A stretch of DNA of 64,000 bases, from positions 492,811-556,810 of the forward strand of contig ML976666.1 of NCBI GenBank assembly GCA_010015655.1. Direction: 5' to 3'. Of this stretch, positions 31,181 through 43,088 are shown piece after piece. The notes beneath the pieces were generated by a model that saw nothing but the letters and a program-made list of their open reading frames with translations, was not told the origin of the DNA and made no database searches. The translations under genes were made by a program, and so were the position numbers. Each line of letters opens with the position of its first letter. The stretch's first letter is position 1. Source of the DNA: Bimuria novae-zelandiae CBS 107.79. Taxonomy: Eukaryota > Ascomycota > Dothideomycetes > Pleosporales > Didymosphaeriaceae.

Positions 31181-31370
31181 TGTAAGAGCTAGTGATCCAT
31201 ACGCATAAGGAAGAAATTGAGAATTGTACTTGTTATTGTATTAGGTGAAGCTACGAACAGTAGGTATACATGAGTGGCTGTAAACAGCGCTAGTGTAGGA
31301 TGGGTAGTCGCATCTCAACACAGGTGAGGCGCCACTGCAAGTGGGGAAAGGGAGACTCCAAACCGTGACA
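31181..31370 (-). repeat. LTR (5' LTR in element orientation)
   Basis: 190 bases, pair of the LTR at 29639-29828. Confidence 0.9.
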
Positions 31371-32190
31371 ATCTCTAGGGAAGGCATGAGTTTTTTGAAG
31401 CACGTATTTTGTAGCATGCACTTTGCACCACATCGCAAGCAAAGACGAAGTCTCATGATACGGATAGCGGAGACTTTGCGTCATTGGAAAAAAAGTAAAG
31501 AAAGAGCTTTCGCTTCCGAAATGCATCCATGGTAGTCTGGGTTGTGTTGAGTGGGTGCGATCGCCGAAGCCAGAGTGTCATTCATTCAGGTCTCAACGAC
31601 TCGGACCATCTCGCCCATGGCTTCGCTCTGACCTAAGCAGCATCCCGGAAACAACAAAAGCAGTTTCATGGATGAGGCGTATTATCAGTGTTCGATTATT
31701 TAGAATCACCAGGAAGAAGTTCACGCCAGTGTGGCCGACACTTCCACCGTGGAAGGCAAATGATAACGGAAGCATAGAAGCGCAGTGTGCCTGATGTGCG
31801 TAGAGAGATGTAATATAGATCTGTTTTGTCTTTCAAATTTGAAAAATTGCTAAGGGTATATAGAAAGGCGCAGCACTTGTGCCTCTTGTGCGCGCCCGCA
31901 AAAAAATCCAAATACCACAACGGTGCAACCACCTAAACAAAAGGAACCCTCCAACGCCGACACTATGCAAAACAACAACGCGACAAAGTAAAGTCTACCC
32001 AAGCAAAGAGAACCTCAAGTGAGCGGCGGAACGCGAGCATCCGAGCGACTCGGATACCGGATCCCAAACAAAACAAAACATATTGTGCATCGAGCGCGCT
32101 GAAACATCGCATCTTGAAGTTTTTGCGATCGTGTATCGTATCGTGATGTTTTCGGGTGATGCTCGCTCCGACGCCTCGATGCGAAACACT
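31371..32190. other. Intergenic region, no gene seen
   Basis: Begins with the right copy of the ATCTC duplication. Short frames only. Confidence 0.5.
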
Positions 32191-32592
32191 TCACGCCTCT
32201 GTCCAATGGCGGTCCTCCCCTACTTTTTCAAATTCATCGGCCCATAATGCGCGTCGACGGGCGCGCTCTTCGCGGCCGAGGCAGCAGAACAGGCGAGCAA
32301 ATGGGTTTCGTCGTCGTGGTGTGACGCCTTCGAATGGGTTCTCTCTGTATGCGGATGGAGGCGAGAGTGGAGGGCTGAGTGGTATGGTTGCGTTGGCGAA
32401 GATGAGGGAGTCGCGACGGCGCAGTCGACCTTGTGTGAAGCTGTGTGCGGATTCCTTCTCGTTTGCTGAGGCTGATGAATCTGAGTAGCGGGCTGGCGTT
32501 GGTGGGAAAGAGGTGTCGAGAGGTGATAGTGCTTGGCGCGTTGCTCTTGGAGAATTTGGTAGGCCGTATGGCGATTTTGGTAAAGCAGACAT
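32191..32592 (-). CDS. Small Ser/Pro-rich protein, unknown
   Basis: A single exon of 133 residues with ATG at 32592. The first 90 residues are rich in Ser, Pro and Thr (SPLDTSFPPTPARYSDSSAS). The C-terminus is compact and charged: NPFARLFCCLGREERARRRA, then LWADEFEKVGEDRHW. The CC pair could be lipid-modified, which is speculative. No family is recognised. The protein-like composition and clear ATG favour a real gene. Confidence 0.45.
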   Translation of the reverse strand: MSALPKSPYGLPNSPRATRQALSPLDTSFPPTPARYSDSSASANEKESAHSFTQGRLRRRDSLIFANATIPLSPPLSPPSAYRENPFEGVTPRRRNPFARLFCCLGREERARRRALWADEFEKVGEDRHWTEA

Positions 32593-34942
32593 CTTGGAGA
32601 TTGAGGTTGGATTCGATATATCTGAGGATATGACGACAATCGTTGTGTATATATAGAGGGTGGTCGATGATGTTGAGTATGGTATCGAGCACAGGAGTGA
32701 GTTCGGGTTTGCACAGAGATATACAGATCTGCAGCCTCATGCGGAGGCCGAATATATAGGAGGAGTACTCCTCACGTCCACGCCGTAATATTAGCGGGGG
32801 CCCGCGCACTTCATGCCCCGAACGTCATTCCGGGGGGTGAGGCCCCCTGTCGACCATCACCGCCGTGAGGCGTTCACGATTGGAGTTGCAACATGTAAAC
32901 GCATTTTCCGCCAATGAAGTGCATCCTCTTTGCGGCCTTGGGAACATAAACGAGTAGCAGTCAGGGTTCCTTGTTTATACAAACAGCAAAATCAGGAGTT
33001 TCGAAACTGCGAACTTCATGCGCTCAAACGTGGTGGCTGCTGCTCGGAGGAAGCCACTGTCAACCACGGACTCTGAAATGGTGGGTGCACGGAAAGCAGT
33101 CAGCAACGCCAGTGAAGCTTTCACCAAAGGAGTCTAGCGCAGGGTCATCGATTGGGCCTCTTGCTCTTCGGCTTCGGCTGGTCCCCCCTTGAAACATCCT
33201 CCCCGTCGCATAACTGTGAAGAACGAAGCCTCTCTACTGCGAACGCCGCTGCAGGGGACACGAGTTCGCGGTCTCTGGTAAACATCGCTCCATATCCGTC
33301 TCTCATGCGTCGAAATTGGTAGCTTCTCCATTGTCGTATGGAGTGTGCTGCGCTCCACCGCACGCATGCGCGGGAGCATCGATAACTCATCACCTATAGT
33401 CTGAAGGCACCTACAGAGAGGCATTTTTTGCTGCTTGTCACAGGGGATTGCATGTGAGCTGATGTGAGTCATCGACGTCGCAAGAATCGCACGATGCGGC
33501 GCAGAATGTTGTGAACAGATAGAGTGGATGAGCGCGCGGAAGGCGCCTGCGCCGCGTCTAGAAAGAGTATGGGCTGGGCGCAGTGAGTGTGCCTGTTTGG
33601 CGCATAATAGTTGATCGCCGAGCTAGACATCGAATCTCACTCGAGATAACGACCCTACTGCCCCATACTATTGCGCTATTCATGCGGAGGCGCACATCGT
33701 TGCGGCACAGCACTACTGGAAGCTGGCAGAATTTGGGACCATGATAAGATTCGCACGAGACCCTCTCAGGAGGAGCAGTACCTCTGTGCGCCTGCCCTAA
33801 TACGGTATGTTTAATTTTTGAAGTAACGAACTGGACAGATCGATGCCCATCGACCTCGACGAGTATTCTATCTGTTCGATAATGCTCGGCACTTGCCGTT
33901 ACACGGCATGATCTTAATCCCGCGATTCTGGCTATATGCGCCAATGCGGCGCGGCAGCCAGTCGGCCTTGCTTCAAATACAGACAACATAGGCGCGCTGT
34001 GGCGTCCGTATACAAAGACAGCCAGTACCTCGATTGGCGAAGCGATTGCAAGATCATGAACGGTGAGTGTTGGTGGCTGAAGCTGAGGCTGTTTTCGAGG
34101 ACGTGGAAGTTTGAAAGTGACAGGCTCACTTCGCGGTCCCATGTGGAGCCTCGCGCCGTTGTGCTAGGCAAACTGTGTATTCGCTCGCTCGCTTCGGCAT
34201 ACTTGCCTTGAAGAATCTTGATGCCCAATCCAATAGATTGAGGATGATCGACTGTGTCTGTGCCGTGCCCTGCGCTCCCCACAGTGGAGCTCTGCACGAC
34301 ACGTTCAAGTAAGTTAGTAATCAGACTGAGACTGTCGGACATTGCCAGTCCCGCTGTAGCCATGACAACAAAAACAGTGTGGTGGTGACGGGCCCGGCTT
34401 TCATCCGTGCCGGGGGTACCTGTCTCAGGTGGCAGGACCTTTGAAGAAGCGGTCAAGCTCGTCAGACAAGGCCGTTGTTGACGAGCTGATGCTTGGCCGC
34501 GCCGTCTACTTGGTTTATCGAGAGCGTTACTCCAGGACAAATTCGAACATTTGAATAATTGTTCATTGATCGTGACGCGCCGGTCGCATAGGCGCACACC
34601 GTATTGAAAGTGCTGCCCGGTAACCTGCCTGCGCAAGCGAATGTATGCCCTCCATTGTGGAAATTATTATTAAACACAAGTGGTAAATAGCGACTTCTTC
34701 CCAGTGCTCTCTTCTTTTACTGCCTCCTTTTTTTTCGTTCTCCAGTGCGCACAGTGACTCTTACATACCCACAACCCGTCGATCTTATTGCCCGTTCATA
34801 GATGGTCTTGCATCGATGTGAATCCCAAAAGAAACGGAGGAAGGCTTCGGTTGCGATCCCCCACAGGACTGAACCAAAGTTCAAAATACCGATCTCAGCG
34901 GGTGCCCAACCCAGGGAGGGAGCCTTGGATCCTCACGTCTCT
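32593..34942. other. Long region without a clear gene
   Basis: From 33558 to 34636 the minus strand has two long overlapping frames (one reads VFVVMATAGLAMSDSLSLIT and on). Neither has a motif I can name. They could be the remains of one gene with frame breaks. A GC-rich stretch with short inverted repeats lies near 32800-32850. Confidence 0.35.
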
Positions 34943-36473
34943 TTAGCGGTCCACGAGCTCAACGTCCGAGCTGCTCCGGGTGGTCTCCAGGGGATTGCTG
35001 TGATAGACCTGGACATCGGTGCTCTTCGAGATCTTCCCGAATGGCAATTTCGACCCGCTGTTTTTTCCCTCGTGGCTAAAGTAGGAGTTCTTGTTGCTGC
35101 TTCCGTACCCTTCGGTGGTGTTTCGACTGCCGGCCATACTAAGCGCCTTCTTGCAGATGGCATGGGCAGACGGCATGCATGCGACAACGATGAAGAGGTT
35201 GGCTTCGAGACTGCACCAGTAGATGGTGGGCGTATTGTCGTACGTGGGGTTGGTTGTCAAGGCAAACTCTATCAGGGCGTGAAGTCGGGCGATGCTGACA
35301 CCTGTAATACTGTGGCGGCGTGTCAGTCTGTCATAGGATGCGGAGGGTGCTGGGTGCGCTTACACAAAACCAACACAGAACATAGACATGATCTGCAGTT
35401 TCTTCTGTACCCTCATCTGGAGTTTGGAAAGCGTGCGTAGTGGCAGGCCGAGAATGACAAGGTCGAGACCAATTTCCAAGCCACCGCGGATGAAACTGAA
35501 CAAATTCATGTCGATTTGGCTGACGGGGGTCATCTCACCCTTCCACCCTTCCCAGAAAAAGCTGATAGGCCAGCACTGGAAGATCATGGCGAAGAGATTG
35601 GCAGTTCCGAAGCAGGCGACGAGAACAATGAACACCCAAACTATCCTGCGTGTCGTGGGATCTGTCATAATTCGCAAGTAAAACGCAAGGATAGAAGCCT
35701 GGCAGAACGCCTCGGTGACCATATAGAAAGGATACGCAAAGTAAAGCCACTGTACGGCAAGTCAGTTACCGACGAAGAAAGTCGCCAGCTCAAAACCTAC
35801 GTGGAGACACTTCGTGATGTTGTCAGGCTCGATGCCCCAGATGTCTTTGCCGAATCCATACACTCCTCCCACAATGATAGGAACATTGAAGCAAATGCCC
35901 ACCAGCTAAACAAAACGTCAGCAAGGACCTAAGCTGTGGCGGTTGAACTTACGGCGGAGCAACCGATGAGCAGATCGTCCCAACCAAGAGATGTGGTGGA
36001 TGAGATGCCTCGATCCAGGAGACGTGTGATAACCATGAATTGGGACAGGGCGAAGAATGATGCGGTGGCACCAATCAAAGTTCCGGACTGATCACGGACC
36101 GGGATACCGCATGCTGCATATGTCGTGTTTGTGGCCGCTACAAGGCAACGTTAATCGGATGCCAATTTTTCAGTAGCAAGGGCATGTGGCGTACAAAGGT
36201 ATTCCACCATGGTGCAATTCAACGAATTGCAGGCAGCGACATTGGTGCCGAAGGCAGTGTCAAGACAGAGGCAGCTCATGTCGTTGGGCGCACATTGAGA
36301 TGTCGGCAGCGTAGCTTCAAAGCATTTTGTCTACACCATAGTCAGTTTATGCTTCGTAGAAGTCGAAGAAGTTGGCATACCGCGCACTGAGGCATCTGAT
36401 CCAGCAAGTCTGCCGCTGCCAAATTCGCGCTCAGAACCACCAAACATGTCGCCGCAGCACGAAGAAAACGCAT
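34943..36473 (-). CDS. CFEM-domain PTH11-like G-protein-coupled receptor
   Basis: Minus-strand exons 36473-36381, 36330-36195, 36137-35953, 35905-35801, 35749-35364 and 35309-34943 give 423 residues with all phases consistent. A signal peptide (MRFLRAAATCLVVLSANLAA) leads into a complete eight-cysteine CFEM domain at about 30-95 (QCATKCFEATLPTSQC, then MSCLCLDTAFGTNVAAC). Seven membrane segments of the fungal rhodopsin/PTH11 type follow, including FFALSQFMVITRLL, WVFIVLVACFGTANLFAMIF and LEIGLDLVILGLPLRTLSKL. The tail is basic and Ser-rich. PTH11-like receptors sense surface or host cues in some pathogens; the ligand here is unknown. The gene looks intact. Confidence 0.9.
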
Positions 36474-38747
36474 GTTCGCAAGGAAAAATAAAAAAACGCC
36501 GGCAAAAAAGTGACAAAATCACAACTTTCAACGGCTACTGGTGATGGTATTGTGGAATTCCGCTGCAGCGCATTAGCACACCGCACGCGGGCCGTTGAGG
36601 CTATGTAGGATTCAGGGTAGCGCTTGGACGTCTTGCTTTTGCTCCGAACTTGCAGCGTCGTCACAGGACCTGCAAGTGTTGGGTGGGGATACTGGCACGA
36701 GCTTGGTCCGACACCCTACGCATTCAGACGATCAGGGAGGCTCGTCCCGATCTGCGCTGTTTGGCATTGACAGTTCGGCGATACTACGCACCGATGTACT
36801 TTACCGTCTAAAGATTTTTCCTCCCGTGCGAACAGAGTAGGCAGGCGAAATGAGCAGGCATGGCTATCTCTACAGAAAGCTTGGCTCGACTGCGAGCAGT
36901 TCACTACCACCGGTTTTTATTATGTGCATCTGACCCAGCTTCTGGCCGAGTGCCTCACGGTGCTTTTCTCTGAACTCGAACGAGTGATGAATTCAAGGCA
37001 ACACAACAATCACATCACATACCTCATTCGGGAGGCTGATGCATGACGGCGACTTCCTTTTCCTGCTAATAGGGCTAATGGCGGCAAGGAGCACCTAATT
37101 GCCGATTGACGTTGTATTCATTCACTAGGCGTCTCGGGTATCTTGCTCTCTCCTCCCCAAACAGCGTAAATTCCCGAAAGGTGCCATCTGGTTGGAATTC
37201 AATCAAATAGGGATGCGGAGCTCGTGCGTGAAACATTTGCGAGCTTGCTAGGGCGATGTTCATCCAAAATTTGACTTGCACCATGAGAACGCTTTATGTA
37301 AAGAACCAGCTCACATCAACTGAAATTTCGGAGTGTCTCTTCTGTACAACAACTGACCATACATGAACGTCGCATCTACCCTTATGAACACCGCTAGAGA
37401 AGCACTTGCGCTCGAAGGCACATGACTTATTTGTACAACAACTGAACGTTGTTCACGAATCGGCAGCCCAATGGAAGCGGCTCGTATGCGGGAGCCCCGA
37501 GTCGACGGCAGCCTGTCGCCTGCGGGCGACGCTGGGATCATCCTACACGCGGCACGCACAGGCGCGCGGACAGCTGCCGAGCTGTCACTCCTGAACATGC
37601 ACAGTAGGGTTCGGAGGTTGTCTCCGGTACGAGGGGAACGGTTCCGAAGTGGTATACGCGAATACGTTGTAACGTTTTTGGCACATGCCGGCACTTGTCC
37701 GGTACTCTCTGTGCGGAAGTGATATCAGACGGCCCGAGACCCTTCCCAGTGGGTAAGCATCCGATTGGTGCCTTATCCGTTCGCCTCCGCTTATTGCCTA
37801 GCGTAGTTCAACGGCGTCCTTATTCGCACCGTTTACACCTGTCATACTAAAGTCAATTTGAACAGAGTGCGATGAAGTCTCGCATGTAACTAAGTCGATG
37901 AACACGACACGAACTATTTGCTTGAGGGAAACCAATCAACCACACAGCAATCTGGCGTCTCGTTCTCGGAAAAAGAAAAGCTGCTCCCCACTTATACGAC
38001 CAGGGTATGCTCCAACTCGCTGAAAAGAGGCCTGCGGTGGGGAAGAGGCCACGGTCGAATGCCTAACTGGCCATTATGCGCAACGGACCCGAGGACATCC
38101 ATTACTCCACGCAAAGGACCCAGAGAGTGGGGCTCCTGCGAACATGGGGCGTGGGAATCCCGCGCAGATGATCCTACATCTAAAATTCAGCTGCGTTGGT
38201 CCAACAGCAACGCAGACAAGGCTGCACACGTTCCTGTGCGACGGCTACTGCGTGCGTGCTCGTAATTGCTTGTATGCGTGTCAAAACCACTTACAGTGAA
38301 GCGTACAAGCTAAACTAGCTCGCGCGCGAGCCTGGCGCAACCCTTTCGGCCCGTTGCTTGGACGCCCTGGGACTCCCTTTCGTCTCCTCTGAACCAAGTC
38401 TTGCACGATGTCGCTTTAGGCGCGTCCACTACCCCGAACGTAGCCATCGCGGTGGGGCTCATCTATACGAATCAGGTAGCCGTAGCGATGATTGCAATCT
38501 TTCTGCAGAAAGCGCGACCTCGTGAAACGCACCCATTCTGCAAGACAACAGGGATTTCTTCACCGCATCCACCGAGCTTTACTTTTGGTTCGGCCTTACC
38601 AGCGTTCAAAGGATGTCTAGCCTAGAATAACCAAGGTGCTTTGTGACCCCGTGCTGCGCATATACCCGTCTGTTGGGTTGTTGCTTTCGGTCCCTTCTCC
38701 CCGCTTCTCCATCTTCCCATTCGAGCTCACCCACACGGGCAGTCAGC
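36474..38747. other. Long intergenic region, no gene seen
   Basis: About 2.3 kb between the receptor gene and the P450 gene. Frames are short and lack features on both strands. Confidence 0.5.
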
Positions 38748-40873
38748 ATGGGATTGGTATCGACACTCGCCCTTGGCGTTTTCGGTTTATTCATTGCATA
38801 TGTTGTGCGTACGTTACTGAAGGGACAGGGCGATGGCCGACCTCTACCGCCAGGGCCCAAAGGCCTCCCCATTGTCGGAAATGTCAGTGATATGCCCAAA
38901 CCCGGCGTTTTGGAATGCCACCACTGGTTAGAGCATAAAGACAAATACGGTCAGTATAACACGCAGCCTGCTTTATGCCGGAGACACAACGGCTGACCAC
39001 GTGGTGTTCCATGCAGGCCCAATCAGCTCTGTCACAGTGTTGGGCCAGACCATGGTCATCCTGAACGACACCAAAGTTGCATTTGAGCTCTTACGTGATC
39101 GGTCCAACATCTACTCGTCGCGCCCTCACCAGAACTTCAGTTGCGATCTGGTCGGGTGGAAGAATGCGGCTGCTATGAGCCCGTACAATGAGTACTGGAA
39201 GAGTCTTCGTAAAAACATCACCCAGGTCGCAAGCACAAATGTGTCTGTGTCAGTCTTCGATCGTGTCCAGGAGGAAGAGGCTGCTCATTTCTTGATGAAC
39301 ATGCTTGATTCTCCCGATAAGCTATTCGACCATATCCGCACTGAAGCTGGAACCGTCATCTTGAAGATTACCTATGGCTATATCGCGAAGAATCGTGGTA
39401 AAGATGCTCTTGTTGACCTAGTTGGAAAGGCTATGTGGACCTTTGCCGAGTCAACCGTGACTGGAAAGTGGGCTATCGACATGTTTCCCTTCTGTAAGCC
39501 TCTTCTCTTCATACAGTGTCAAGGAGTAGTGGTGTCGACCCGACGATACCTTGAGGTTTGACTCGCAGCGTCGCCCCACCGAGTCAAATCTTCTTGATGT
39601 CAACTACCGCAGCCGAACTTCTGCCTCCCATTTCTTGTCAGAAGAAGGACACAGGCCTTTTGAAGACTAACGACCAGCGCATTTCATGATGACCACAGGA
39701 CTATCCCTAACAGTCAACAGTGAAGTACCTCCCCGATGGCTTCCCGGGCACCGCCTACCGCAAAACCGGCCGCGAAATGCGCCAAATCCTCACGGACTGC
39801 GCCGAAAAGCCCTACGCCTTCGTAAAGAAGCAAATGGCAGAGAACCGAGCCCGAACCTCTTTCCTCTCCCAAGCCATTGAAACCCAGGGCACCGACCCAT
39901 ACATGGAGCACGTCCACAAGTGGACCGCCTTGTCACTCTTCACCGGCGGCGCTGATACCGTGCGTCCCCCGCTCATTACCCTGCCATCTCCGACGCACTC
40001 CTATGCTCTTTTTCCTCGTGCTCGTCTTCATGGAAGGAGTCCCTACTAACGTGGTATCAACCAGACCGTCTCCTCCCTCATGACCTTCTTCCTCGCCATG
40101 ACGCTCTACCCAGACGTGCAAAAGCGCGCCCAAGAAGAACTCGACCGCGTAATCGGCTCCTCACGCCTCCCCGTCGCCGCCGACAAAGACAGCCTGCCCT
40201 ACATCCACGCCGTGATGCTTGAGACGCACCGCTGGCACCCCGTCACGCCCATGGGGCTGCCGCACATGTGCGACGCCGACGACGTGTGCCAGGGGTACCG
40301 GATCCCCAAGGGCGCGATTTTGTTGCCGAACACATGGTAAGTTCATCTCGGGCCGCCAGTGGAGTCGGATTTCTATGATAGGAGGTGTGGGAGTGGTACT
40401 GATATATGGGATGTATAGGTGGTTCACGCACGACCCAGCCGTCTACCCCGACCCCATGACCTTCAACCCAGACCGCTTCCTCGAGACGGCCACGCACAAG
40501 CCCGAGCCCGACCCACGGAATTATATCTTCGGCTATGGTAAGCCTCCTTCCTCCCTTCTCCTCCAACTATATACCCCCTCCTCGACGGACACTAACCCTC
40601 GCTCCCCCCGCAGGCCGACGCATCTGCCCCGGCCGCTACGTCGCCGACAACGCCCTCTTCATCACCATCGCGCAATCCCTCGCCGTCTTCAACGTCACCC
40701 CCACCGCAGAAAAACCCGAGTTAAAGTTCGAGCCCGGCGTCATCAGCCACCCGATTCCCTATAAAACCAACATTCAGTCCCGCAGCGAGGCGCATAGACG
40801 GCTGATTGAGCAGAGCGAGGAGAAGTATCCCTGGGAGCAGGATGATGCGCGGGAGATGGAGAAGATATTGTAG
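38748..40873 (+). CDS. Cytochrome P450 monooxygenase (microsomal type)
   Basis: Exons 38748-38949, 39017-39493, 39721-39959, 40065-40336, 40419-40537 and 40614-40873 give 522 residues in consistent phase; one intron is long (227 bases). An N-terminal membrane anchor (VSTLALGVFGLFIAYVV) is followed by the proline-rich hinge LPPGPKGLPIVGN. The I-helix oxygen-binding motif is GGADTT, the ExxR motif is ETHR, the PERF-like motif is FNPDRF, and the heme-binding loop is FGYGRRICPGR. The overall order resembles the O-methylsterigmatocystin oxidoreductase-like group, but that label is loose. No backbone synthase lies nearby, so a cluster role is not supported. Confidence 0.92.
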
Positions 40874-41593
40874 ATGTATAGGAGAAGGGTGGGTTTGGTG
40901 TTCGGGAGGGCGATGTGATTGCGCTGGAAGGGAAGGAGGATGGGTTTTACGCGGGTTGGGATTGAGAGGGTGTTTGGTATAAATTGAGTTCTTTATTGCG
41001 CGGTTCACCGCGGCTTTCACGAAGCTACGAAGCTCTGAAATTGAATGTAGATGTAGGATGGGTGGTGGTAGAGGGTAGGGGTCCGTATGAGTGTGTACAT
41101 AGCTCGAAGGTTGTGCGCGACCGTAGGCATTTGACGAGCGAGTGCACCGTCAAAGCCCAAGTGCCGTGATATGCACTTCACAACACGTACGCCGACCAAG
41201 CTAGCCTTGTTGCAGGTCCATTCATGTGCGTAACAATAGTCGTAAAATCGTGGCTAGCCACCGTGACAATACAGCATGGCCGTCTGTCTACCTCTCTCCA
41301 ACTGTACACAAAGCAGCCGTCAAAACAACACCCCTTCGCCGAGGTAACAATAGCTTCCCACCTCTTCTACTCCAGGACTCCCTGTCCGTGAACGAGTTCC
41401 ATGCATAAGAATCATGTGGGTATCAATTCAACGCCGACTATGCAATGCATTCAGGCCAAAGGAATGAGTCGATCAAGCTTCGCGATACGCACTTACACAC
41501 CGTTGATACGTGCTATACTCCTTGTATATTACTCCGGGATTACAACATACTTGGTAGCGCCGAACTTGCAAGCATCCCGGCGGTGGATCATGG
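40874..41593. other. Convergent intergenic region
   Basis: Between the tails of the P450 gene and the Whi5-like gene. No gene seen. Confidence 0.5.
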
Positions 41594-43000
41594 CTATCGG
41601 GAGGGTTCCGCGCGATAGTATGCTGCGGACTGGCTAGCAGGGGCAGATGAGTGAAGTTGACCAGCCACTCTTTCGCCTGGGGGATGGCTCTCGAACATAA
41701 CGCGTCGTTGCGGCAGAGCAAAGTCCTGCCTCTGCGCTCGAGCATCCGCACTCGTGTGTGCTAGACGACTAGAGTTACTAGGACTGCTCATGAACAGGAG
41801 AGTGTCGACAGCGTCCTTTTCCGCTTGTTGGCTAGGCATGCGCAGGATACCTGCTCGTGGGGTAGCAGGCGTTTGAGGCCCAGCACCTAGGTCACTATAG
41901 TGTTTCCGCTGATTTGAACTAAGTAGGGGTGGTGGGTGACGGGAACCACTGGAGCGACGCTTCCTTCGGGATCCGAATTCCGGAGCGGGACCGAGCATCG
42001 GACCGCTGTTCGATCCAGTAACTGAGATGAGATTTTTTGCCGCGTTCAGGGTCGGATTGGTCACAGGGTGCCAGGTTGCTACGATATAGGTTAGCACAAG
42101 ATGGACACGCATTTTATAAGAGGGATATGTACATGACGAGGGAGTCCGGAGAAATCTGGAAGAGTCCGACGGTGTGCCTTGGCCTGGGGAGAACATCATC
42201 TGGTCAGAATTCTCGGACACGCCACTGGGTCTCCGTTCCGCTGTTGTCGGAGACTCGAAAACAGGGCGGGAGCCGGGTGTTCTGGTGGACGTGGAGACGG
42301 GTGATCCTTGCTGCGAGATGCGTTCTTCGAGCTCTTCAAGTGACTGCTTCTCCCAGTTGTTTTGGACCTTGACCATGGCATAGGAGAGACGCGTCTTGAG
42401 CTGTGCCGACAACTATGATGATGCGTCAGTTCATGCAATGAGCACCGTAAGACACCAACTATGGTGAGAAGACAGCGACCGAGAGACATTTCGCAAGCGC
42501 ATTCGGGCCCACGTCTGTTCCAGCACTGGTGGATTATCGCGTACCTGGCCGATGCGACCACTCGGGCCAGCCTCCATGCTCTTGTTGCGCTTGTGTCCTG
42601 TGGCGGGAACTGCAGGGGCATTGTTCCTCGATTCGGTACCTTTTGGCGACCCATCCGCTGCCCTCTTGAGACCCTGCATCACGGGCGAGTCCAGGGACAT
42701 GGGACTGGTTGCCGTGTCACCAGTTCGCGGCGCGTTTGCGGCATCGATCTGTAGCGCAGCTGGCCTGCGAGAGCGATTTGGTGATGTCGGGTTCGCGTGT
42801 GCCGCTGGTGTCTTCTGTGCGGATGGAGTCTTGGACACCGGCGATGAAGTGAGCTCGGAATCTCCAGCAGTAGACGTAGAGAGGTTGCTCGCGGAGGAAG
42901 GCAATTGCGGTGCAGAGAAGGTACTTGACGCGGCAGACATGTAAGACTCCTGCGAGTTGGGTAGGTCGCGCTTGTAGAGCGGCAACATGGGTGCCGGCAT
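41594..43000 (-). CDS. Whi5/Nrm1-like cell-cycle transcriptional repressor
   Basis: Minus-strand exons 43000-42545, 42412-42133 and 42078-41594 give 406 residues. The second intron has a gctaac branch site. The first half is disordered, rich in Ser, Thr and Pro with many SP/TP sites. Just after the first intron comes SAQLKTRLSYAMVKVQNNW, which fits the short Whi5/Nrm1 (GTB) motif, followed by an acidic helix EKQSLEELEERI. The rest is disordered with a basic RRKRRSSGSR. In yeast, proteins with this motif bind SBF/MBF factors to repress G1/S genes and are phosphorylated by CDK at SP/TP sites. An upstream 4-base exon (ATGC, 43088-43085) could give a slightly longer N-terminus. Confidence 0.75.
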
Positions 43001-43088
43001 GGCGGCATTGAAGTCTTCTGGAGCAACACGTCGTGAGTCTCTCCACGGGCCATTATCGACGATCGGGCAGACGCGCCAACTTACGCAT

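Larger units (their letters stand above)
29639..31370 (-). mobile_element. Non-autonomous Copia-type LTR element with gag remnant
   Basis: Two 190-base direct repeats bound a 1352-base interior. Both repeats start TGT and end ACA. The flanks carry the same five bases, ATCTC (29634-29638 and 31371-31375), a perfect target-site duplication. Orientation is minus: next to the right repeat is a primer-binding site (31168-31180), and next to the left repeat is a purine-rich tract (AGGGGGTG on the minus strand). Inside lie a 25/26-base minisatellite and a gag piece with a zinc-knuckle-like CICGLSHALHDC. No protease, integrase or reverse transcriptase is left, so it would need another element's enzymes. 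Confidence 0.85.

Noticed and set aside
33558..34636. A transcription-factor gene on the minus strand
   Set aside because: Frames are long, but I found no zinc cluster or other motif to support it.
34802..35440. A 212-codon plus-strand frame
   Set aside because: It is the antisense of the last exon of the CFEM-PTH11 receptor, whose splicing and domains are clear.
38748..40873. A secondary-metabolite cluster around the P450
   Set aside because: No polyketide or peptide synthase, transporter or pathway regulator lies next to it.
41980..42020. tRNA gene suggested by a GTTCGATCC word
   Set aside because: It lies in an exon of the Whi5-like gene and no cloverleaf can be drawn around it.
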